In this document: piece after piece, positions 6,648 to 12,662 of the stretch | How positions within the stretch are numbered: position 1 is the first letter of the stretch | Layout of the letters: each line of letters opens with the position of its first letter | Assembly (NCBI GenBank): GCA_900770635.1 | Contig: CAAGLB010000050.1 | Coordinates: 1-13,851 of the forward strand | Source: an uncultured Alistipes sp. | Lineage (GTDB): Bacteria > Bacteroidota > Bacteroidia > Bacteroidales > Rikenellaceae | Length of the DNA: 13,851 bases | Direction: 5' to 3' | Made by a program: the position numbers and the translations under genes | Notes under the pieces: generated by a model | The model's database searches: none | Seen by the model: the letters and a program-made list of their open reading frames with translations, nothing else | What the model was told of the DNA's origin: nothing

Positions 6648-6682
6648 AAGCGGGTGTCAACTAACATGGTTGACACCCGCTT
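6648..6682 (-). terminator. Long perfect hairpin at the end of the methionine operon
   Basis: A perfect 14-bp stem (AAGCGGGTGTCAAC / GTTGACACCCGCTT, 7-base loop) 18 bases after the hom stop. On the minus strand only CTTTAG follows, so the U tract is poor; it may stop transcription weakly or protect the 3' end of the mRNA from exonucleases. Confidence 0.65.
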
Positions 6683-6700
6683 CACTTCTCACCTTTCACT

Positions 6701-7882
6701 TTAGTCGAGAGGATAGGCAGCTACGAAGCACTCCTTGGTGCGGAGCTCCTCTTGGTGAGCCTTGAGGTTGGCGAGCGTCACGTCGCCCACGATGTAGTTG
6801 TACTCCTCCGATGAGTACTGCTCACGAATCTTCGAGAAGTTGAGCAGGTTGCGCTGCTCGGCACTCTTATAGCGGAAATATACTCGGAACGTATGCTCAG
6901 TGTTGTACTTTGGAAGTACCGAGTCGTTACGCTTCTTATACTCGTAGCGATAGTTGTAGGCACATGCCGTGATGTCGCTGAGCACAGCCGAGCCTGTAGG
7001 GTGGCCACCAGCGCCACGACCAAACATAAACTGCTTGTCGTAGAACAATCCCTTGATGACAACGCCGTTGAACTCGTCCTCCACGCTATAAATATACTTG
7101 TTGCGAGAGATAAGCTGAGGAATAACGCACATGATAAGTCTATCGTCGATCTTCTCGACATGTGCCACGAGCTTTATGCGGCGATCCTTCTCCAAGGCGA
7201 AGCGAATATCCGAGTCGTTCATGGTCGATATGCCGTATGTAAATATCTCGTCGGGTGATACATATACGCCAAAGGCGTGGATAGTGATGATAATGAGCTT
7301 GTAGAGCGAGTCCCAGCCGTCGATGTCGAGCGTAGGGTTGCTCTCGGCAAAGCCAAGGTCCTGAGCGAGTTTAAGTGCCTTGTCGTAGGACATGTGCTCG
7401 TTGAAAATCTTTGATAGGATAAAGTTTGACGAGCCATTCAAAATACCCTTAACCGATACCAATAGGTCGTTGTCGTAGTACTCCTCGAGGTTGCGGATAA
7501 CGGGGATAGAGCCACATGCCGAAGCGTCGTATAGGAGGGCTGTGTTGTACTGCTCCTGAAGGTCGATAAGCTCGGGTAGGTGATGACCAAGCATCTTCTT
7601 GTTGCCCGAAACCACAGGGATGCGGCTCTTGAGAGCACGCTTAACAATGTCGTATGCTGCCTCAGCATCGTCGATAACCTCGACAATAAGGTTGATATCC
7701 TTGTTGGCGAATACGTCGTCGATGTTGTCTGTAAACTCTGCTTTGATACCACGCTCCTTGTTGATGTCACGTACGCAGATACGCTTGATGTGTACGTGTG
7801 ATGAGTTGATGCGCTGCAACACGTCGTAGAGACCACGACCAACATTACCAAAGCCAAAAAGTCCTATATTCAAATTTTTCAT
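6701..7882 (-). CDS. hom: Homoserine dehydrogenase, stand-alone, in the methionine operon
   Basis: 393 residues. Reduces aspartate semialdehyde to homoserine with NAD(P)H. Visible: Rossmann motif G8-to-G15 (GLFGFGNVGRG), SGNKKM (92-97) at the substrate/cofactor pocket, ILNGSSNFI (147-155), and the catalytic segment DLGFAESNPTLDIDGWDSLYK (175-195) with E180, D188 and K195. The last 80 residues are of regulatory-domain size but show no clear ACT motif. Not fused to aspartokinase, unlike the ThrA-type enzyme of many Bacteroidales. Last gene of metY-metX-hom; its ATG overlaps the metX stop (ATGA, 7879-7882), so translation is probably coupled. Its position suggests it supplies homoserine for the methionine branch. 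Confidence 0.93.
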   Translation of the reverse strand: MKNLNIGLFGFGNVGRGLYDVLQRINSSHVHIKRICVRDINKERGIKAEFTDNIDDVFANKDINLIVEVIDDAEAAYDIVKRALKSRIPVVSGNKKMLGHHLPELIDLQEQYNTALLYDASACGSIPVIRNLEEYYDNDLLVSVKGILNGSSNFILSKIFNEHMSYDKALKLAQDLGFAESNPTLDIDGWDSLYKLIIITIHAFGVYVSPDEIFTYGISTMNDSDIRFALEKDRRIKLVAHVEKIDDRLIMCVIPQLISRNKYIYSVEDEFNGVVIKGLFYDKQFMFGRGAGGHPTGSAVLSDITACAYNYRYEYKKRNDSVLPKYNTEHTFRVYFRYKSAEQRNLLNFSKIREQYSSEEYNYIVGDVTLANLKAHQEELRTKECFVAAYPLD

Positions 7883-8907
7883 AGCTGTCTGTTGTTTATA
7901 AAGTTATCAATTATAGTGTTTAGCTTTTCGTGTTCTACCAAGAAGCCGTCGTGGCCAAACTCCGACTCAATGAGGTGGTACTCCACGTTGGCGATATGCT
8001 CACGTAGTGGCGTGTGTGCCTCGACAGGAAAGAGTATGTCCGATGATATTGCAACTACCAACGTGCGGGCCTCGATTTTGCGTAGTGCCTCGGCAATCGA
8101 GCCACGTCCACGTGCAATGTTATGTGAGTCGACAGCCTCGCTTAGGCGGTAGTACGACATGGCGTTAAACCTGCGGCGTAGCTTCTCGCCCTGATACTGC
8201 TGGTAGCTGTGTGCTCGGCGCTCGAACGACGCCTCCTCGGGCGCTACGAGCTCCTGCTGCGTGGCGTTGTAGGCAGCACCTCCACGATAGCTTATCAAGG
8301 CTATCGACCTTGCCACAGCCATGCCATCGAGGCCTGCGTCGTCACGTAGCTCGCCCCATGTAGGATCGAGGCGTATGGCCATGCGCTGCGACTCGTTGAA
8401 GGCTGCAGCCCAAGGCTCGGTGCATGTTGTTGTTGCTATGAGGGCGAGGTGCTCCATAAACTGAGGCTCCATGATGGCCCACTCCATGCACTGAAAGCCG
8501 CCTATCGAACTACCTATGAGCATCTTAACACGCTTGATGCCAAGATGCTTGGCGAGTAGCTGATGACAACGCACCATGTCACGCACGGTAACACGAGGAA
8601 AGTCGTAGTAGTATTTCTTGCCCGTGTCGGGATTTACCGAGAGGGGCGATGTTGTGCCATAGTGCGAGCCGAGGAAGTTGGCGCAGATGATAAAGTAGCG
8701 CTCGGGATCGAGAAACTTGCCTCGCTCAACGGTGTGTGGCCACCAGTCGGCAACATCGGAGTTAGCCGTAAGAGCGTGACACACCCAGATGACATTGTCC
8801 TTAGCCTCGTTGAGCGTGCCAAAGGTGTCATAGGCAATATCCAACGACGCAAGTGTTGCGCCCGACTCTAAGCTAAATGGCTCGTTATGATGATATACTT
8901 GGCTCAT
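7879..8907 (-). CDS. metX: Homoserine O-acetyltransferase
   Basis: 342 residues, usual length for MetX. Alpha/beta-hydrolase fold enzyme that moves an acetyl group from acetyl-CoA to homoserine. The nucleophile elbow GSSIGG (132-137) has S134; D290 (in SSDILFP) and H319 (in FGHDGF) complete the catalytic triad. Other family motifs are HALTANSDVADWW (44-56) and NFLGSHYGTTSPLS (77-90). It begins two bases after the metY stop and overlaps hom by 4 bases, so it is the middle gene of a single transcript. Whether it uses acetyl- or succinyl-CoA cannot be decided fully by eye, but the DAP2-type sequence and the neighbouring metY favour acetyl. Confidence 0.95.
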   Translation of the reverse strand: MSQVYHHNEPFSLESGATLASLDIAYDTFGTLNEAKDNVIWVCHALTANSDVADWWPHTVERGKFLDPERYFIICANFLGSHYGTTSPLSVNPDTGKKYYYDFPRVTVRDMVRCHQLLAKHLGIKRVKMLIGSSIGGFQCMEWAIMEPQFMEHLALIATTTCTEPWAAAFNESQRMAIRLDPTWGELRDDAGLDGMAVARSIALISYRGGAAYNATQQELVAPEEASFERRAHSYQQYQGEKLRRRFNAMSYYRLSEAVDSHNIARGRGSIAEALRKIEARTLVVAISSDILFPVEAHTPLREHIANVEYHLIESEFGHDGFLVEHEKLNTIIDNFINNRQL

Positions 8908-8909
8908 AA

Positions 8910-10193
8910 CTAAATGTTTGCAAGGGCTGCCTCGTAGTCAGCGATGATGTCTTCAACATTCTCCAGACCAAGAGATATGCGTAACAGGGTAGGGGTGATG
9001 CCCGCTGCACGCTTAGCCACGTCCGAGAGCTGCTTGTGGGTTGTCGATGCGGGGTGTGTGACAACCGATATAGAGTCGCCAATCATCGTCATGTTGCCCG
9101 AAAGTTTGAGGCTCTCGACAAACTTGACAGTAGAGTCGAGGTCGCCCTTAAGCTCGATGGTCATCACAGCCGAAGCACCATGCTTAAAATATTTCTTGGC
9201 AAGCTCATGGCTTGGGTGATCCTCGAAGCCTACAAAGCTTACTCGCTCAACCTTAGGGTGTTGGCGGCAGAACTCGGCCAACTTATATGTCGACTCCACC
9301 TCGTGCTTAACACGTAGCGAGAGAGTCTCAAGGCCTATGAGCATGAGGTAGGCATCGAAAGGCGAAGGGCAGCAGCCGAAGTCACGCATGCCATCAACAC
9401 GACACTTCACGATAAATGCTGCTGAGCCGAAGGCGTCGCATAGGTTAAGACCGTGGTAGCCCTCCGAAGGGCCGTCAATCTGTGGGAACTTGCCCGAAGC
9501 TCGCCAGTCGAACTTACCGCTGTCGACGATGATGCCGCCCATAGCTGTGCCATGACCATTTATCCACTTTGTTGCCGAGTCCACGATGATGTCGGCACCC
9601 CACTCAAATGGGTTGCAAAGGTAGCCACCAGCACCAAATGTATTGTCAATAATAAGAGGAATGTTGTTTGCATGAGCAACCTTGGCAACGGCCTCAATGT
9701 CAAGAACTCGGCATGTTGGATTGCCCATCGACTCAGCGAATATGGCACGTGTTCTGTCGTCCACGAGTTTTGCGATGTCCTCTGCCGAGTCGCTCTCGGC
9801 AAGGCGGCACTCGACGCCAAGGTTGCGTAGCGAGATTACAAACTGGTTGTGGGTGCCACCATAGAGATAGGGCGATGCTACGATGTTGTCGCCAGCATTG
9901 GCAAGGGCTGTTATGGTGAGCAATATTGCCGACATGCCCGACGCTGTGGCCAAAGCTCCAACGCCACCATAGAGGGCTGCTATGCGCTCCTCGTATGAAG
10001 CTGTTGTGGGGTTGTGCAGGCGTGTGTAGATGTAGCCTGGCTCGCTGAGCGTAAATAGGTTGGCAGCATAGTCGCACGTGGGGAAGTGGTATGCCGCAGT
10101 GGGGTGGATGGCAATGCCTCGTGCCTGTGACTCGTCAACGTGGTAGCCACCGTGTATTTGTAGTGTTTCGAAATGTAGCTTATTCTGGCTCAT
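8910..10193 (-). CDS. metY: O-acetylhomoserine sulfhydrylase (PLP-dependent)
   Basis: 427 residues. Cys/Met-metabolism PLP enzyme; converts O-acetylhomoserine and sulfide to homocysteine. Key parts: YIYTRLHNPT (54-63), with Y and R contacting the PLP phosphate of the partner subunit; ATASGMSAI (82-90); ESMGNPT (154-160); IDNTF (182-186) with D183 for the PLP nitrogen; and SATKWINGHG (206-215) with the Schiff-base lysine K209. Its length and the N-terminal FETLQIHGGY match the long MetY branch rather than the shorter cystathionine gamma-synthase. First gene of metY-metX-hom; the start is set by the conserved N-terminus, and a leader with a Met-rich short ORF lies upstream. Confidence 0.95.
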   Translation of the reverse strand: MSQNKLHFETLQIHGGYHVDESQARGIAIHPTAAYHFPTCDYAANLFTLSEPGYIYTRLHNPTTASYEERIAALYGGVGALATASGMSAILLTITALANAGDNIVASPYLYGGTHNQFVISLRNLGVECRLAESDSAEDIAKLVDDRTRAIFAESMGNPTCRVLDIEAVAKVAHANNIPLIIDNTFGAGGYLCNPFEWGADIIVDSATKWINGHGTAMGGIIVDSGKFDWRASGKFPQIDGPSEGYHGLNLCDAFGSAAFIVKCRVDGMRDFGCCPSPFDAYLMLIGLETLSLRVKHEVESTYKLAEFCRQHPKVERVSFVGFEDHPSHELAKKYFKHGASAVMTIELKGDLDSTVKFVESLKLSGNMTMIGDSISVVTHPASTTHKQLSDVAKRAAGITPTLLRISLGLENVEDIIADYEAALANI

Positions 10194-10223
10194 AAGTCGA
10201 GATATTAACTTTTATACATAATA

Positions 10224-10243
10224 AACCCATGTGTCGATGGGTT
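10224..10243 (-). terminator. Hairpin just upstream of metY, possible weak terminator
   Basis: Minus-strand AACCCAT-CGACAC-ATGGGTT, a perfect 7-bp stem followed by TATTATG. The T tract is weak. ACCCATCG also occurs inside the leader ORF (RNA from 10371 down), so the 3' arm has a second possible partner. Confidence 0.45.
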
Positions 10244-10260
10244 GTGATTGATGGAGCTTG

Positions 10261-10364
10261 AAAAATGATTGTTGGCGGAGAGTAACCACCATGAAGAAGT
10301 AGCGTGCCTAACGGCACATTCGCATGGACATAATGGCGGTAATATCAGTACCATGTACTGCGCC
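10261..10364 (-). promoter_or_regulatory. Candidate methionine attenuator of the metY-metX-hom operon
   Basis: Elements in transcript order: a hairpin inside the leader ORF (CAGTAC-ATG-GTACTG, 10360-10346, capped by GGCG/CGCC, 10364-10335); three ATG codons at ORF positions 23, 25 and 27; hairpin A (TGTGCC-GTTA-GGCACG, 10318-10303) covering the last Met and Cys codons and the stop; hairpin B (TGGTGG / CCGCCA, 10291-10273) followed after seven bases by five T (10265-10261). GTTAGGC (10312-10306, in A) can also pair with GCCAAC (10276-10271, in B) with one bulge, so a ribosome stalled on the Met codons could break A and allow an anti-B helix. The logic is classical attenuation; details are inferred by complementarity. 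Confidence 0.6.
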
Positions 10365-10397
10365 GATGGGTGAATATATATTGTTGCTACTCTTCAT
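10308..10397 (-). CDS. Met-rich leader peptide of the methionine operon (29 aa)
   Basis: A 29-codon ORF beginning about 15 bases after the predicted transcription start and ending TAG at 10310-10308, followed 114 bases later by metY. The peptide begins MKSSNNIY and ends ITAIMSMRMCR: three Met codons alternate with other residues next to a Cys codon, just where a regulatory ribosome stall is expected. No Shine-Dalgarno is visible, as is usual in Bacteroidetes; the 5' region is A-rich. No function of the peptide itself is implied. The reading frame stays open upstream to 10520, but that start lies upstream of the promoter and is not used here. Confidence 0.68.
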   Translation of the reverse strand: MKSSNNIYSPIGAVHGTDITAIMSMRMCR

Positions 10398-10418
10398 ATA
10401 GTGAGTTTTGTTGTAGTA

Positions 10419-10449
10419 CAAAATTAAATATTTTATTTTAATTATGCAA
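10419..10449 (-). promoter_or_regulatory. Promoter of the metY-metX-hom operon
   Basis: On the minus strand TTG (10449-10447), 20 bases, TAATTTTG (10426-10419). This gives a leader of about 220 bases before metY, long enough to hold the leader ORF and hairpins. Confidence 0.82.
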
Positions 10450-10489
10450 ATTTTTTCATAACTAATCTTGTTTGTGATTGTGCAATAAT

Positions 10490-10504
10490 AGCCATAAAAT
10501 GGCT
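10490..10504. promoter_or_regulatory. Inverted repeat between the divergent met and mla promoters
   Basis: AGCCAT-AAA-ATGGCT, a perfect 6-bp dyad located about 40 bases upstream of the met operon -33 and 20 bases upstream of the -33 of the divergent operon. Possible operator for either unit; no regulator can be named. Confidence 0.35.
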
Positions 10505-10524
10505 TTATTAGGTGTAACAATTTT

Positions 10525-10552
10525 TTGTTTTAGCATTAATTTATTACCTTTG
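10525..10552 (+). promoter_or_regulatory. Promoter of the DUF4834-mlaE-mlaF operon
   Basis: TTG (10525-10527) and TACCTTTG (10545-10552). The 17-base spacing is shorter than usual, but the -7 element is a perfect consensus and the ATG lies 23 bases downstream. Confidence 0.7.
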
Positions 10553-10575
10553 TACCGATTATATATATAAGAACT

Positions 10576-11037
10576 ATGGGATATTTGAAGATTATATTTT
10601 ACGGTTTGCTCGCTTTTGTTGAGCGTAATCCTCTATTTACCCTCTTGCTCATCGGCCTTGCAATCTTCGCCCCTGTGGTGTTTAAGGTTGCGGGATGGAT
10701 CATACTCGGCCTCATTTTGGCTGTTGTCTTGTTTGTTGCTGTGGGTGCTCTGCGCCTACGTCGCCTACGTCAGCAGATGGAGGATAAGATGCACCAGGCG
10801 GGTGGCTTCGGCAACGCAGGTGGCTTTGGCAATATGGGTGGCTTCAGCAATATGGGTGGTGCTAATGGCATGACTCTCGAGGAACTTGTGCGACGCATGC
10901 AGGCTGAGGCCGATGCTCGTCGCCAAGGTACAGCCTCGTCGAACAATACTACCACAACAACATCATCATCGCCAAAGGGTGGTAAGCGTGTGAGCGACAA
11001 GGTGGGCGATTATGTCGATTTTGAGGAGGTTGACTAA
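10576..11037 (+). CDS. DUF4834-like membrane-anchored protein
   Basis: 153 residues. Two hydrophobic segments (about 8-14 with 20-37, and 40-57) are followed by a basic stretch (RLRRLRQQ, 60-67), a Gly/Phe/Asn/Met-rich repeat (76-93), a short helix, a Ser/Thr/Asn-rich linker (118-133) and the conserved tail KVGDYVDFEEVD. This architecture and the tail match what I know of the Bacteroidetes family DUF4834, whose function is unknown. It begins the operon and is 17 bases upstream of mlaE, so a link with lipid transport at the inner membrane is possible but unproven. Three 18-base repeats in the gene (10801-10854) encode GGFGNA/GGFGNM/GGFSNM. Confidence 0.78.
   Translation: MGYLKIIFYGLLAFVERNPLFTLLLIGLAIFAPVVFKVAGWIILGLILAVVLFVAVGALRLRRLRQQMEDKMHQAGGFGNAGGFGNMGGFSNMGGANGMTLEELVRRMQAEADARRQGTASSNNTTTTTSSSPKGGKRVSDKVGDYVDFEEVD
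10801..10854 (+). repeat. Three in-frame 18-base tandem repeats
   Basis: Units start at 10801, 10819 and 10837, each GGTGGCTTy(G/A)GCAA followed by a variable end, encoding GGFGNA, GGFGNM and GGFSNM. A partial fourth GGTGG follows. Copy number could vary between strains by slippage without shifting the frame. Confidence 0.85.
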
Positions 11038-11054
11038 CTTAAACTTGAAACAGG

Positions 11055-11798
11055 ATGCTAAAACTTTTTGAACACATCGGCAAATACTTTATACTCCTTA
11101 GCAAGGTCTTCTCACGACCAGAGAAGATGCGTATATATCGTAGCCGTATTTGGTTCGAGATTGAGGCCTTGGGCTTCAACTCCATATCGCTCACGGCCAT
11201 CATCTCGGCATTCATCGGTGCTGTTGTTGCATTGCAGATGGCCATAACCCTCGAGTCGCCATTTATCCCCCAGTTTATGATTGGCTACTCCACACGTGAG
11301 GTTATGGTGTTGGAGTTCTCATCTACGGTAGTTGCGCTTATTCTTGCGGGTAAGGTGGGCTCGAACATCGCCTCGGAGATTGGTACTATGCGTATCACCG
11401 AGCAGATTGATGCCCTCGAGATTATGGGTGTCAACTCGGCGTCATACCTTATCTTGCCAAAGATTATTGCTACCGTCATCTTCTTTCCCTTGCTCACGCT
11501 ATTTAGTATCATAGTCGGCATCTTTGGTGGTTTTGCCATCGCCTACCTTACGGGCATCATGCTCCCTGGCGACTATATCGAGGGCTTGTTCTACTGCTTC
11601 GAGCCATTCTCGTTTACCTATGCGCTGGTTAAGGGTGCAGTATTTGCGTTTATCATCACCTCGATATCATCCTATTGTGGCTACTATGCTAAGGGTAACT
11701 CACTCGAGGTGGGACGTGCATCGACACTCGCTGTTGTTGCCAGCTCAGTGACAATCATGATTTTTGACCTTATCCTAACACAAATTATGCGTGTATGA
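11055..11798 (+). CDS. mlaE: MlaE-family ABC transporter permease
   Basis: 247 residues, a normal length for MlaE/YrbE permeases. The family hallmark spans about 97-137: ILAGKVGSNIASEIGTM, then RITEQIDALEIMGVNS and YLILPKI. Earlier, SAFIGAVVALQM (51-62) is also typical. About five membrane helices (around 44-64, 88-100, 136-165, 187-203 and 222-242) follow an N-terminal amphipathic stretch. With MlaF it would form the inner-membrane core that moves phospholipids between inner and outer membranes in Gram-negative cells. ACAGG lies just before the ATG. The stop overlaps the mlaF start (ATGA, 11795-11798), so the two are translationally coupled. No MCE-domain subunit (MlaD) is next to it here. 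Confidence 0.92.
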   Translation: MLKLFEHIGKYFILLSKVFSRPEKMRIYRSRIWFEIEALGFNSISLTAIISAFIGAVVALQMAITLESPFIPQFMIGYSTREVMVLEFSSTVVALILAGKVGSNIASEIGTMRITEQIDALEIMGVNSASYLILPKIIATVIFFPLLTLFSIIVGIFGGFAIAYLTGIMLPGDYIEGLFYCFEPFSFTYALVKGAVFAFIITSISSYCGYYAKGNSLEVGRASTLAVVASSVTIMIFDLILTQIMRV

Positions 11799-12553
11799 TA
11801 CATGCCGACCACATATCCAAAACCTTCGAGGGACGTACTGTCCTCAACGACATAAGCGTAGAGTTCGACACAGGCAAGACAAACCTAATAATCGGACGCA
11901 GTGGCTCGGGTAAGACCGTGTTGCTCAAATCACTGGTGGGCTTGCACGATGTCGATAAGGGCAAGATATACTACGACGATGTTTGCTATACCGACCTTAA
12001 GTTTAATGAGCGTAAGGCTATCCGCAAGGATATAGGCATGATTTTCCAGGGTGGAGCGTTGCTCGACTCATCGACCGTGCGTGAGAATGTGCGTCTGCCT
12101 CTCGACCTATTTACCGAGATGTCGGAGGGCGAGAAGCGTGACCGTGTAGACTTCTGCCTCGAGCGTGTGCGACTGGTGGGTGCCGACCACCTATACCCCT
12201 CGGAGCTTAGTGGTGGTATGGTTAAGCGTGTGGCTATTGCTCGTGCCATAGTGCTCAACCCTCGCTACCTCTTCTGCGACGAGCCAAACTCGGGCCTCGA
12301 TCCACAGACATCGGTGGTCATAGACAACCTTATCTACGACATCACCAAGGAGTTTAATATAACAACGATCATCAATACCCACGACATGAACTCGGTGATG
12401 GAGATTGGCGAGAAGATTGTATATATCCACGAAGGAAATAAGTGGTGGGAGGGTACTAAGGACGACATATTACAGTCGGATAACCCCGAGCTCAACGACT
12501 TTGTCTTTGCCTCGGCTATGGCTAAACGTGCAAAGATGGTTTCGAAGAAGTAG
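11795..12553 (+). CDS. mlaF: MlaF-family ABC transporter ATP-binding protein
   Basis: 252 residues. Complete nucleotide-binding domain: Walker A GRSGSGKT (34-41), Q-loop Q85 in MIFQGGAL, signature LSGGM (138-142), Walker B YLFCDEP (158-164) with E163, D-loop SGLD (166-169) and switch H196. The FQGGALLDSSTVRENVRLPL stretch after the Q-loop is characteristic of MlaF/MKL-type ATPases, which have this in place of the usual importer sequence. Energises MlaE; cytoplasmic face of the inner membrane. Third and last gene of the operon. After the stop only a weak AT-rich stem (GTTTTT/AAAAAC, 12553-12568) could act in termination, so some read-through into gap is possible. Confidence 0.92.
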   Translation: MIHADHISKTFEGRTVLNDISVEFDTGKTNLIIGRSGSGKTVLLKSLVGLHDVDKGKIYYDDVCYTDLKFNERKAIRKDIGMIFQGGALLDSSTVRENVRLPLDLFTEMSEGEKRDRVDFCLERVRLVGADHLYPSELSGGMVKRVAIARAIVLNPRYLFCDEPNSGLDPQTSVVIDNLIYDITKEFNITTIINTHDMNSVMEIGEKIVYIHEGNKWWEGTKDDILQSDNPELNDFVFASAMAKRAKMVSKK

Positions 12554-12580
12554 TTTTTTATTAAAAACATTTAAATTCGC

Positions 12581-12611
12581 TTGCTTTTAAAAGCAAATAA
12601 TTATATTTTTG
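12581..12611 (+). promoter_or_regulatory. Promoter of gap, with a palindrome on the -33 element
   Basis: TTG (12581-12583), 20 bases, TATTTTTG (12604-12611), leaving a leader of about 45 bases. The perfect 16-base palindrome TTGCTTTT-AAAAGCAA (12581-12596) covers the -33 element and half the spacer, and could be an operator or only AT-rich coincidence. Confidence 0.75.
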
Positions 12612-12662
12612 TAATCTGAAATAAAGATATTTAATCTATTAACAAAATAAAAACAAAAGACT

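Noticed and set aside
7438..7857. Open frames of 100 or more codons in other frames of hom, rbr and metY
   Set aside because: Ser/Thr/Arg- or Val/Leu-rich shadow translations of well-identified genes; none carries a family motif.
10194..10412. SAM-I, SAM-II or cobalamin riboswitch in the metY leader
   Set aside because: I looked for GGTGCTAAnTCC/CGGCAACC (SAM-I), GATTT...TTGCA...GCTAAA (SAM-II) and GCCACTG (cobalamin box); none is present.
10308..10520. A 70-codon version of the leader ORF starting at 10520
   Set aside because: Most of it lies upstream of a good promoter (10419-10449) and is AT-rich; only the 29-codon part is within the predicted transcript.
12553..12568. GTTTTT/AAAAAC stem as a terminator of the mla operon
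   Set aside because: The stem is A-T only apart from one G-C pair and no clean T run follows; too weak to annotate as a terminator.
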